This document shows, one piece after another, positions 22,365 to 29,495 of a stretch of 64,000 bases of DNA. The stretch is from Moraxella canis (lineage in GTDB: Bacteria > Pseudomonadota > Gammaproteobacteria > Pseudomonadales > Moraxellaceae), in contig NZ_MUXT01000009.1 in NCBI RefSeq assembly GCF_002014965.1, positions 62,001 to 126,000 of the forward strand. The letters run 5' to 3'. A program made the position numbers and the translations under genes. Under the pieces are notes generated by a model that was given only the letters and a program-made list of their open reading frames with translations, searched no databases and was not told the origin of the DNA. The first letter of the stretch is position 1, and every line of letters begins with the position of its first letter.

Positions 22365-22625
22365 TCATACTGATTTAACCCCATTCACGCCCATTTGATC
22401 TTTAAGGCTGGTGATGGCGATATAGTCACGATCTAGCCAATATTGAGCGCATCGCTTGCCATTGGGTAGCTCGATCAGTTTGGATTGAATTGGCTTGCCA
22501 TGCGTGTTTTTAAGCTCGTACACCCTAGCCGCTAACGAAAAACACCCAAACCGCTCTAAAGCCTCAAGTGGTGTTATCGTATTGCCTGCCATCAAATAAT
22601 CTAGGATTTGTTGGTTTTGGGTCAT
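22365..22625 (-). CDS. Winged-helix/HTH protein
   Basis: 86 residues from the ATG at 22625, overlapping the alpA stop by 4 nt (ATGA). MTQNQQILDYLMAGNTITPLEALERFGCFSLAARVYELK matches the small phage and island helix-turn-helix family in which TPLEAL...G...L.ARI.EL forms the recognition unit. The rest (PIQSKLIELPNGKRCAQYWL) is the wing. It probably binds DNA and may regulate the element together with AlpA. Confidence 0.75.
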   Translation of the reverse strand: MTQNQQILDYLMAGNTITPLEALERFGCFSLAARVYELKNTHGKPIQSKLIELPNGKRCAQYWLDRDYIAITSLKDQMGVNGVKSV

Positions 22626-22831
22626 TGGTTTTGCTCCCATGCGATCGGATCAGCAAGCCAAGCATGAATATCTTGGTTTCGCCAAGCGGTGCAATTTGTA
22701 CCAAATCTGATAGGTTGGGGAAACTCGCCACTTTTCACTTTTCGCCAAAGGGTAGATTTGCCAAAAGGTAAAAGCGGTAAAATGTCTTTAGCTCGGCTCA
22801 TGCCTTGAGCAGGTAGTGTAGGTTCTGTCAT
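22622..22831 (-). CDS. alpA: AlpA-family transcriptional regulator/excisionase-like
   Basis: 69 residues from the ATG at 22831 (GGGAG 7 bp upstream). It is a MerR-type HTH of the AlpA family: ILPLLPFGKSTLWRKVKSGEFPQPIRFG, then TAWRNQDIHAWL. In P4-like elements and phage-inducible islands, AlpA homologues activate int/excision or the satellite operon. Its place at the head of the replication operon fits a master-regulator role (inference). Confidence 0.88.
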   Translation of the reverse strand: MTEPTLPAQGMSRAKDILPLLPFGKSTLWRKVKSGEFPQPIRFGTNCTAWRNQDIHAWLADPIAWEQNQ

Positions 22832-22921
22832 GGTCTTACTCCCAAGGTGGTTAAAACTCTCCGCTATGCTGTCATGCGGTGCTTGGGTGTATGATAAGAG
22901 TTTGATAGCCACCCTAGGTAA

Positions 22922-22947
22922 GTGGGGTAAGCCAAAAAATACCCCAC
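22922..22947. promoter_or_regulatory. Inverted repeat upstream of alpA
   Basis: GTGGGGTA (22922-22929) and TACCCCAC (22940-22947), perfect 8-bp arms with a 10-bp loop, flanked by GGTA-rich sequence (GGGTAGGTAGGGTA at 22950-22963). Candidate operator for AlpA or an attenuator. Confidence 0.4.
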
Positions 22948-22991
22948 CTTGGGTAGGTAGGGTATATATAAATCAATTACTTACATAATGA

Positions 22992-23852
22992 CTATTGTTT
23001 AATTTCTTTAATGCGTTTTTTGCCAAAATCTTTTAATGGCGTGGCAATTTCTCTAATTCTGCTTTGCATCATCTGATAGCCATCATCATTTTTATGGTAA
23101 TTGGTGTTCTTGCTAATCCATTGATTGGCTAAGTTGGTATGGCTATCATCTTTTGGCTTGCCATTGGCATAAATATCAAGCCACAATCGCACGGCATGGG
23201 CAAGGTCGGGGGCGTGATATTCGTGTGCTGTATCTAACAGTAAATCAAATGCAGGCGTGGCATTGGCTTGTTGGTTGAGTTCGCTCTCAAGTTCTGCAAT
23301 GCGTGCTTGCAGGCGTGCATTGTCTGCCTGCAGGTCTGCTATCTGCTGTTGGCTGTCATCGTTTGCGGTCGTGGTGTTTTGCTGTCTTTGTAGGTCTAAA
23401 ATGCGTGTTTGTAAGCCTGCTATTATCTCACCTGCATTCATGGGGCTGTTGCTGTCATTCACGCCTGCCATGCTTGGTGATTGTTCCCCAAATGTCGGTA
23501 ATTCTGTTTTTTTCAAATAGTCGGTATAGGTTGGGTTGCTTGTTGTATCATGTTCAAGTTCATAAACATTCAATTCACCAGTAAAGCTATCAATGTAGCT
23601 TTGTAGCGTGTCCAAAGCGCTTTCAAATATCGTGCGTTCATCGTACACGCCTAGCCCTGTTTTGCTTTTAGGTGTGTAAATCGCTTTTCCATCTCTGCGA
23701 TAAACGGTTAAATCCTTATAGGTAGTTTGCAAATGTGCAGTCACCGCTTGTATATCGCTATCATGCGATATTGCCAATTCATTCACCCATTGCCAAACTG
23801 GTATATATTCACCATCTTTTTGTTTGATTAGTTCATCAAAAAATCCCATCAT
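22992..23852 (-). CDS. Hypothetical protein with central coiled coil
   Basis: 286 residues, no function assigned. The N-terminal ~90 residues are folded (MGFFDELIKQKDGEYIPVWQWVNELAIS, LTVYRRDGKAIYTPK). Residues ~145-200 form a coiled coil (IAGLQTRILDLQRQQ, IADLQADNARLQARIAELE). The C-terminal ~85 residues (AHAVRLWLDIYANGKPK, NYHKNDDGYQMMQSRIREIATP) resemble a domain seen in hypothetical proteins of phages and islands. Two consecutive ATGs start it after AAGGTG. It stands between vapBC and alpA. Confidence 0.6.
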   Translation of the reverse strand: MMGFFDELIKQKDGEYIPVWQWVNELAISHDSDIQAVTAHLQTTYKDLTVYRRDGKAIYTPKSKTGLGVYDERTIFESALDTLQSYIDSFTGELNVYELEHDTTSNPTYTDYLKKTELPTFGEQSPSMAGVNDSNSPMNAGEIIAGLQTRILDLQRQQNTTTANDDSQQQIADLQADNARLQARIAELESELNQQANATPAFDLLLDTAHEYHAPDLAHAVRLWLDIYANGKPKDDSHTNLANQWISKNTNYHKNDDGYQMMQSRIREIATPLKDFGKKRIKEIKQ

Positions 23853-23886
23853 GCACCTTATTAAATCAGCACCTTTAAAAATAAGA

Positions 23887-23950
23887 TAGCAGGCGTGGCG
23901 GTCTAAGGTGCAAAAATAACCGCTGTTCGGTAGCTACTCCTAGCCTGCTA
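23887..23950 (-). promoter_or_regulatory. Nested inverted repeats upstream of the coiled-coil gene
   Basis: TAGCAGGC (23887-23894) pairs with GCCTGCTA (23943-23950), and an inner GCGGT pairs with ACCGC. In the leader RNA this could fold into a long stem with internal loops. The role is unknown. Confidence 0.35.
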
Positions 23951-23994
23951 AAACTGTTTTATGGTTTTTATCCATTAATTTAGATAAGCCTTAA

Positions 23995-24372
23995 TCACGC
24001 CTGCGCCCAATTCTCCAAGCTCACCCCATACCGCTCAAAATCTTTGGTATTGTTGGTGACTAGGGTTAATTGATGGGCTTTGGCATGGCAAGCGATCAGC
24101 GTATCAAAACTGGCTTTATGGTTGGCGGTTTGCATATATTCACCAAAACATACGGCAGCTTTTTCATCAAACGGCAACACCTGAAGTAAGCCACGCAAAC
24201 GCTCAAACTCTGCTTTAGGCTCATATTTATCCAAGCCCCTTAATAATTCTGCCCATGTGATCGCACTCATACCAACTTCGCCCACATGACAACTGGCAAA
24301 ACGATCTAGCACGCTTTTTGGCTGGTGTTTTAAAAGATAAATACAAATATTAGTATCAAGCAGATATTTCAC
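23995..24372 (-). CDS. vapC: Type II toxin, PIN-domain ribonuclease VapC
   Basis: Mg2+-dependent endoribonuclease toxin, 125 residues. The acidic PIN residues are visible: Asp6 in YLLDTN, Glu42 in WAELLRGL, Asp90 in FDTLIACHA and Asp111 in TNNTKDF. It starts within the last codons of vapB (4-nt overlap), the usual coupling. VapC enzymes cut tRNAs or rRNA; the target here is unknown. In a mobile element it probably serves maintenance or defence. Confidence 0.93.
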   Translation of the reverse strand: MKYLLDTNICIYLLKHQPKSVLDRFASCHVGEVGMSAITWAELLRGLDKYEPKAEFERLRGLLQVLPFDEKAAVCFGEYMQTANHKASFDTLIACHAKAHQLTLVTNNTKDFERYGVSLENWAQA

Positions 24373-24605
24373 CAGTCACGCTCCACATCATCTAACTCCA
24401 TGCGCTCAAACTCATCACTCATCTTATCGCCCAAGGCTTTAAAAATCTGTGGCACTTCATCTAAGGTGGTGACGGGTCTAATAGTGATCACGCCATTTTC
24501 TTTGCTAAGAATTAATGGGGTATTGGCAGGATAGGCAAACTCTTTGGGCAATCTTACCGCTTGAGAATTGCCCGCCATGATCGGCTTGGTGTGTATGGTT
24601 GGCAT
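24369..24605 (-). CDS. vapB: Antitoxin VapB (AbrB-type)
   Basis: 78 residues. The N-terminal swapped-hairpin AbrB/SpoVT DNA-binding domain (KPIMAGNSQAVRLPKEF) is followed by an acidic C-terminal tail (DKMSDEFERMELDDVERDW) that should wrap VapC. First gene of the pair, with its own consensus promoter. A 10-bp palindrome just downstream of the -10 is a likely autoregulatory operator. Confidence 0.92.
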   Translation of the reverse strand: MPTIHTKPIMAGNSQAVRLPKEFAYPANTPLILSKENGVITIRPVTTLDEVPQIFKALGDKMSDEFERMELDDVERDW

Positions 24606-24630
24606 GATGATCCCCTAAGTCATGATTATT

Positions 24631-24668
24631 TGTAATTACATTATAAGGGCTTTTATCAAGCATAACAA
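24631..24668 (-). promoter_or_regulatory. vapBC promoter and operator
   Basis: Minus strand: -35 TTGTTA (24663-24668), 17-bp spacer, -10 TATAAT (24640-24645). The palindrome TGTAATTACA (24631-24640) covers the start region and is a likely VapBC operator. Confidence 0.7.
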
Positions 24669-24806
24669 GGTTTATCAAAAGGCTAGATCTGCCCAAGCAT
24701 TAGATGGCGTTGTCTAATTTAGATTTTGTCGATCTAAAGCGATCTAGTTCATAAATCAGCCTGTCAAAATGTAGCGGTGTAGCGGATTTTAAAAGGTGCT
24801 GGGCTA

Positions 24807-24910
24807 ACTTTCCCTTACTTTCCCCTACTTTCCCTTACTTTCCTAGCAGGGGGAAAGCTTGAAAAGCATTGGTATTAAAGGCTTTGCATGGGTTACTTTC
24901 CCACTTTCCC
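24807..24910 (-). repeat. Right GGGAAAGT iteron array, mirror image of the left array
   Basis: Read on plus: ACTTTCCC at 24807, 24817, 24827 and ACTTTCC at 24837 (10-bp period). A 51-bp centre contains GGTATTAAAGGCTTTGCA and GGGGGAAAG. ACTTTCCC then follows at 24895 and 24903 (8-bp period). The layout equals the left array reversed, while the GGTAT..AAGGCTTTGCA centre keeps the same plus-strand orientation. It fills most of the 331-bp vapB-int gap. Confidence 0.75.
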
Positions 24911-24936
24911 CATTTTCTAGGTTTTTATATTTATTT

Positions 24937-26157
24937 TTATGGCGATATTGCCTTGATCAGTGTTTCGATAGCGCCAATTTCCCCATCTACCAAATCGGCA
25001 TAATCTTGGATCATTTGCGCACGGTAGGGAATGTGTTTGGCGTGGTCATATGCTTGCGTTGTTGCGTTGCCTTTTTGGTGTGCAAGCTGTAGCTCAATCG
25101 CCTCATGTAGATATTGGCGTTCGTGTAGCGTGGTACTTGCCAATCCTCTAAAGCCGTGACCAGTCATTTTACCTTGCCAATTTAGACGCTTTAGCGCACT
25201 TGTTAAGACTGCTTCGCTGATCGGTGTTTTTGATACTGGATTGTAAAATACATATTCATCATTTAGCTCCATTGCCTTGATGGTCTGTAAAATCTGTATG
25301 ACTTGATCGGATAATGGGATAATGTGCGGTTTGCGCATTTTCATCCTCTCGGCAGGCACTCGCCAAAATTTGGCATCCCAATCTATTTCCTGCCATGTCA
25401 TAAAACGCATTTCTTTTGTGCGAACAAAGGTATAACAGATAAAGCGAAAGGCAAGCTTGGTAAGTGGTGTAATGTTGCTTTGCTCAATGTCGGCAAATAA
25501 GGCTTTTAGCTCGCTAAACTCAATGCGTGCAAAATGTTCTTTATGCTGTTTGCCGAGCTGTTTTTCTAATCCTGTATGTGGTGATATGCCTGTAAACTGG
25601 CTGTTATGCTGGGCGTGCTGATAGATCGATCCAATTTGGCGTATTGCTCGCCTTGCCATGTCATGACTGCCACGGCTTGCAATATTTTTGGCGATATTGA
25701 GAATGTCGGCAGGCGTGACGGCTTTTATATCAATATGTGCGATCTTTGGGGCTATGTCGTTAATATACGATCTATAATCTCTATTGTATGTGCCAATGGT
25801 GACGGTGTGCCTGCCTGCATTGGCTGGATTGTTCGGATCTCGTTTAGCGTGATAGTCATTAGCCACATCACCAAATAGCACCGCTGATGGCTTGGTGTGC
25901 TTTGGATCAATGCCTTGTTTGATTTTCTCTTTGATGGTTAGGGCGTGCAAGCGTGCCTGTTGTAGGCTGATACTTGGATATGTGCCAATGGTCATGCTTT
26001 GCTGTTTACCATGCCATCGGTAGGCAATCACCCAAGACTTAACGCCTGTATGTCTTACCCAAAGTTGTAAGCCGTTTCCATCCGTGTATTTATCTACTTT
26101 GCCATGTGTGCATTTGTTAGATGGCTTAAGTTTCTTTATTTGGGTATCGGTAAGCAT
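24937..26157 (-). CDS. int: Tyrosine recombinase/integrase (P4-type, DUF4102 N-terminus)
   Basis: Site-specific integrase of the element, 406 residues. The N-terminal DUF4102 arm-binding domain (MLTDTQIKKLKPSNKCTHGK, GLQLWVRHTGVKSWVIAYRW) is followed by the core-binding domain (~95-190). The catalytic domain has Arg246 (FVRTKEM), Lys276, His334 and Arg337 (GHGFRG), His360 (LAHQKG) and the nucleophile Tyr370 (TTQAYDH). All active-site residues are present, so it looks functional. The ATG at 26157 has AAGGGG upstream. It lies next to attR and the arm sites, as in other tRNA-targeting elements. Confidence 0.95.
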   Translation of the reverse strand: MLTDTQIKKLKPSNKCTHGKVDKYTDGNGLQLWVRHTGVKSWVIAYRWHGKQQSMTIGTYPSISLQQARLHALTIKEKIKQGIDPKHTKPSAVLFGDVANDYHAKRDPNNPANAGRHTVTIGTYNRDYRSYINDIAPKIAHIDIKAVTPADILNIAKNIASRGSHDMARRAIRQIGSIYQHAQHNSQFTGISPHTGLEKQLGKQHKEHFARIEFSELKALFADIEQSNITPLTKLAFRFICYTFVRTKEMRFMTWQEIDWDAKFWRVPAERMKMRKPHIIPLSDQVIQILQTIKAMELNDEYVFYNPVSKTPISEAVLTSALKRLNWQGKMTGHGFRGLASTTLHERQYLHEAIELQLAHQKGNATTQAYDHAKHIPYRAQMIQDYADLVDGEIGAIETLIKAISP

Positions 26158-26170
26158 TTTTTTACCCCTT

Positions 26171-26216
26171 GTTGGTATCGGTTTTTATGATACCAACAAT
26201 GATACCAACAAATTAA
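26171..26216 (+). repeat. Right integrase arm-type sites
   Basis: GTTGGTATC (26171-26179, inverted) and GATACCAAC at 26189 and 26201. The 28 bp 26189-26216 match 18513-18540 exactly. Confidence 0.7.
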
Positions 26217-26274
26217 TTGGATTTAAAGGGATTGAGTGCTACCACATAGGACAAGAAAAAAGACTTAAAGCATT

Positions 26275-26310
26275 GAAAATAAAAGGGTGTCGCACTGAAA
26301 TGGACACCCT
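26275..26310 (-). terminator. Terminator after tRNA-Pro, carried by the element
   Basis: AGGGTGTC/GACACCCT stem (26284-26291, 26303-26310). On the minus strand it is followed by TTTTATTTTC. It replaces the original tRNA terminator now left at 18401-18433. Confidence 0.65.
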
Positions 26311-26322
26311 GAAATTAATGTT

Positions 26323-26339
26323 TGGTCGGAATGATAGGA
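26323..26339. repeat. attR: 17-bp core repeat inside tRNA-Pro
   Basis: TGGTCGGAATGATAGGA, identical to 18437-18453. It covers the 3' side of the T stem, the acceptor strand and ACCA of the tRNA. Confidence 0.9.
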
Positions 26340-26399
26340 TTTGAACCTACGACCCCTTGCACCCCATGCAAGTGCGCTACCAAGCTGCGCTACATTCCG
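26323..26399 (-). tRNA. tRNA-Pro(GGG)
   Basis: 77 nt including the encoded CCA. Acceptor CGGAATG/CATTCCG, D arm with GCGC stem, anticodon stem CTTGC/GCAAG enclosing ATGGGGT (anticodon GGG), T loop TTCAAAT, discriminator A. The gene is intact; its 3' end is supplied by the integrated element. Confidence 0.96.
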
Positions 26400-26651
26400 A
26401 TGTGCCTATTGTAGCGGATTTTGTCGATTTGGCAAGTGGTTTTTTGAGTTTTAGGGTGGTGGTCTGTATTTAGATGTGGATGGGTTGTGTGCCATCAAAT
26501 TAAAAGTATGGCTCATTGAAATCATGAATTGATACAAATTAAATTTACATATTTTATACAATAAAAAATAATAATATAAGTTTACTGATGTAATTATTAT
26601 GATAATATAACATTCAAACAAACCCCGACAAGGTGATCGGACTAAATTAAC

Positions 26652-27914
26652 ATGGAGGCAATCATACGTTTCAAGAACATCGTATTGACATTAAGTATTG
26701 TTCTATCGTTTTGCAGCATTAGTCATGCTCGAGACTCTGTGTTGGATGAGTCATTGATCGAGGTTTATATTGCGGAGTTTGATATTAGTCGCGAAGAAGC
26801 TATTAGAAGATTAGATTTAATTAATCACAGCCAGTCAATTATCGATGAAATGCAAGCTAAATTTGGTGATGATATTGTATCCATTTATTTTGATAATGAA
26901 AGTGAGTTTCGGCTGGTGGTGAGAACTACTGCACAAGGTCGAGATTTGAAAGAGATGAGAGCTTTAGCTGGCACCAAAAATGAGTTGCCTGTATTAATCC
27001 TAAAGAACAATCCTAGAAATGCTCAAGCAATTACCAATATTATAAAAAATCAAAGTGCTAGGTTGGCCAAAAATATAGAGGGATTTTCTATGATGGGCTA
27101 TGATCCTGTTAAAGATAGAATCATTATCAGTATTTATGAGCCAAATGTTGATAAGCAAAATATGCTAAAGAACGATCAATCTATTAAAAAAATATCAGGA
27201 ATTGAGACTGAAATTGAATTTCTATCTCAACCGTTAGAGACTTTGAGTTTAAAAGGCGGGGCTCCAATTAACCAAAGAGTTCAAATCACTCCTAGTATAA
27301 CGCAATTAAATAATTGCACCTCTGCATTTCCAGCGATTTATAACGGACAAAATGGATTGCTTACAGCTGCTCATTGTGCTGATAAGACATTGCAGGAAAA
27401 GACCCCTATAATCTATAAAGGTTATGGGAATGATCCAAGAACTGATATGATCATCGCTTTTTATGATAAGAACGCAACCACTCATGATATTATGTTTATA
27501 ACTCCCAGAGATTCTACACAAGTCAGCAATCTATACTATGTTGATAGCGTTACACAGGAGCTTGTGAGAGAATATATCAATCCATCAGTTGGCATACCAG
27601 CATGCCAACATGGACAGACAACAGGAAAAAGCTGCGGTGTTATTTCACAAACTTACACGCATAATAATGCAAAAAATGCGTGTCCAGCAAGCTTAAAGGG
27701 AATGGCGTGTGAGCCTGCTTTTGCCGTAGTAAGAGGATCTAGCTTGCGTATTAAAGATGGTGATAGCGGAGGGGCGGTTTATTCAATTCGAGTTAATAAA
27801 AATCACCCTGTAGGGGTAACAAGCTCTGGTGCTGAGACAGAGCTAGGAGGTATTTTAGTATTTTCACCATTACATAACCTAAATTCAACAGGTATTAAAT
27901 TAAAAACATATTAA
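26652..27914 (+). CDS. Secreted trypsin-like serine protease with prodomain
   Basis: Predicted exported protease of the chymotrypsin (S1) clan, 420 residues. The signal peptide is about residues 1-26 (IVLTLSIVLSFCSISHA). Residues ~27-200 form a prodomain reminiscent of streptogrisin-type propeptides (IIDEMQAKFGDDIVSIYFDN). The catalytic domain has TAAHC (His241), probably Asp279 in HDIMFI, and GDSGGAV (Ser372). Six cysteines are placed to form 222-242, 318-328 and 344-353 disulphides. Codons are visibly more AT-rich than in neighbouring core genes, suggesting horizontal acquisition. It is outside the att repeats but directly beside the tRNA. The start has only a weak SD. The substrate is unknown. 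Confidence 0.85.
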   Translation: MEAIIRFKNIVLTLSIVLSFCSISHARDSVLDESLIEVYIAEFDISREEAIRRLDLINHSQSIIDEMQAKFGDDIVSIYFDNESEFRLVVRTTAQGRDLKEMRALAGTKNELPVLILKNNPRNAQAITNIIKNQSARLAKNIEGFSMMGYDPVKDRIIISIYEPNVDKQNMLKNDQSIKKISGIETEIEFLSQPLETLSLKGGAPINQRVQITPSITQLNNCTSAFPAIYNGQNGLLTAAHCADKTLQEKTPIIYKGYGNDPRTDMIIAFYDKNATTHDIMFITPRDSTQVSNLYYVDSVTQELVREYINPSVGIPACQHGQTTGKSCGVISQTYTHNNAKNACPASLKGMACEPAFAVVRGSSLRIKDGDSGGAVYSIRVNKNHPVGVTSSGAETELGGILVFSPLHNLNSTGIKLKTY

Positions 27915-27932
27915 TTTTTGGTTTTGTAAAGC

Positions 27933-27963
27933 TAAATCACCAAGTTCAAAACTTGGTGATTTA
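27933..27963. terminator. Bidirectional hairpin between protease gene and gatB
   Basis: 14-bp perfect stem (27933-27946 and 27950-27963) with a 3-nt loop, between convergent genes. The T-tract is short. Confidence 0.65.
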
Positions 27964-27979
27964 TGTTGAATAAAAGTCA

Positions 27980-29446
27980 CTATATCAACTTTTTCAACAG
28001 CTCATTCACCTGAGCAGGATTGGCTTTACCTTTACTTGCCTTCATCACTTGACCGACCAGACCATTGAAGGCTTTTTCTTTGCCGCCTTTGTATTCGTCC
28101 ACCATGGTTTGGTTATTGGCAAGAACTTCTTTAATGATGGCTTCAATCGCCCCTGTGTCGGTCTCTTGTTTGAGTCCATGTTCGCTAATAATCTCATCGG
28201 CGGATTTGTCGCTCTCCCACAATAGCCCAAAGACTTGCTTGGCGATTTTGCCGCTGATGGTGTTGTCATTGATGCGGCTAATCAGTCCTGCCAGACGCTC
28301 GGCACTGATGGGGGATTGACTGATAGAAAGCTCGGCTTTATTTAACGCCCCAGACAGCTCACCCATGACCCAGTTGGCTGCGGTTTTGGCATGATTTTGT
28401 CCTACGATATCGATGACTTGTAAAAAATAATCCGACAGCTCACGACTGCCATTGAGTACATTGGCATCATAGGTGGATAGACCTAATTCGCTGACAAAAC
28501 GCTCTTTACGGACACTTGGCAGCTCTGGCATGTCGGCTTTGACTTTTGCTAAGGTGTCATCAGAGATGACCACAGGCAACAAATCAGGGCAGGGAAAATA
28601 GCGGTAATCGTTGGCTTCTTCTTTGGTGCGCATGGCACGTGTTTCATCACGCTCAGGGTCGTAAAGCCTTGTGGCTTGGATAACTTTTCCGCCGTCTTCT
28701 ATCAGGTCAATTTGACGTTCAATCTCGGATTTAATCGCACGCTCAATAAAGCGAAACGAGTTTAGGTTTTTAAGTTCGCAGCGAGTGCCAAAGGGGGTGT
28801 TTGGCTTATGCACAGACACGTTGATGTCAGCACGAAACGAGCCTTCCGCCATAATCGCATCACTAATACCAAGCCACGTTACCAGTTCATGAATGGTCTT
28901 GACATAAGCGACCGCTTCGGCGACCGACCGCATGTCAGGCTCAGAGACAATCTCAATGAGCGGCGTGCCTGCACGGTTCAAATCCACGCCCGTCATGGCA
29001 GGCACAGCGTCATGTACCGACTTGCCAGCGTCTTCTTCTAGGTGGGCTCGTGTGATGCCGATACGCTTGGTGTATTCGTCCTTTTGTCCTGCATTGACCA
29101 ATATGTCAATATAGCCTTCGCCGACAATGGGGTTTGCCATTTGGCTGATTTGATAGCCTTTGGGCAAGTCGGGATAAAAGTAGTTTTTGCGGTCAAAGGT
29201 GTTGTATGTGCCAAGTTTGGCATTGACACCCATACCAAATTTCAAGGCACGCTCAATCACGCCTTCGTTTAAGACAGGCAACGCCCCAGGAAAGCCCAAA
29301 TCCACAATCGTGGCGGCGGTGTTGGGGGCTGCCCCAAAGGTGGTGGGAGCGTTTGAAAAAATCTTGGAGTTGGTGTTTAATTGGCAATGAATTTCAATGC
29401 CGATGACAACTTCATAACCGTCAATAAGGGGAGCTTGGTGGGTCAT
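27980..29446 (-). CDS. gatB: Asp-tRNA(Asn)/Glu-tRNA(Gln) amidotransferase subunit B
   Basis: tRNA-binding and kinase/transamidase subunit of GatCAB, which converts Glu-tRNA(Gln) and Asp-tRNA(Asn) to the amidated forms. 488 residues. Family landmarks are [52 protein letters not shown]-like [29 protein letters not shown] and the [15 protein letters not shown] helix. The C-terminal GatB/YqeY domain ends [12 protein letters not shown]. It is the last gene of the operon; unusually, hchA separates it from gatA. Confidence 0.98.
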   Translation of the reverse strand: MTHQAPLIDGYEVVIGIEIHCQLNTNSKIFSNAPTTFGAAPNTAATIVDLGFPGALPVLNEGVIERALKFGMGVNAKLGTYNTFDRKNYFYPDLPKGYQISQMANPIVGEGYIDILVNAGQKDEYTKRIGITRAHLEEDAGKSVHDAVPAMTGVDLNRAGTPLIEIVSEPDMRSVAEAVAYVKTIHELVTWLGISDAIMAEGSFRADINVSVHKPNTPFGTRCELKNLNSFRFIERAIKSEIERQIDLIEDGGKVIQATRLYDPERDETRAMRTKEEANDYRYFPCPDLLPVVISDDTLAKVKADMPELPSVRKERFVSELGLSTYDANVLNGSRELSDYFLQVIDIVGQNHAKTAANWVMGELSGALNKAELSISQSPISAERLAGLISRINDNTISGKIAKQVFGLLWESDKSADEIISEHGLKQETDTGAIEAIIKEVLANNQTMVDEYKGGKEKAFNGLVGQVMKASKGKANPAQVNELLKKLI

Positions 29447-29495
29447 AATGATTCCTGAATGTCACTGATTATTATTAAGTCTGAGCAATAGAGCA

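Larger units (their letters stand above)
18437..26339. mobile_element. 7.9-kb satellite-like integrative element in tRNA-Pro
   Basis: Bounded by a 17-bp direct repeat identical to the 3' end of tRNA-Pro. All genes read leftward on the minus strand from a tyrosine integrase: int, vapBC, a coiled-coil protein, alpA, a winged-helix protein, a four-gene translationally coupled block ending in a DUF3987 replication ATPase, then a Mor-like remnant. There are no structural, portal or terminase genes. Iteron arrays, AT-rich repeats and integrase arm sites lie at both ends. The layout resembles P4-like satellites and Gram-negative phage-inducible islands; mobility and helper dependence are inference. 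Confidence 0.85.

Noticed and set aside
22201..22398. Plus-strand 65-codon open frame overlapping the predicted antisense RNA
   Set aside because: It runs across the minus-strand gene start and a terminator hairpin; no RBS fits and composition is not protein-like beyond the hydrophobic start.
26084..26344. Plus-strand 86-codon frame across the int start
   Set aside because: It crosses integrase arm sites, the tRNA terminator and attR; clearly a chance frame.
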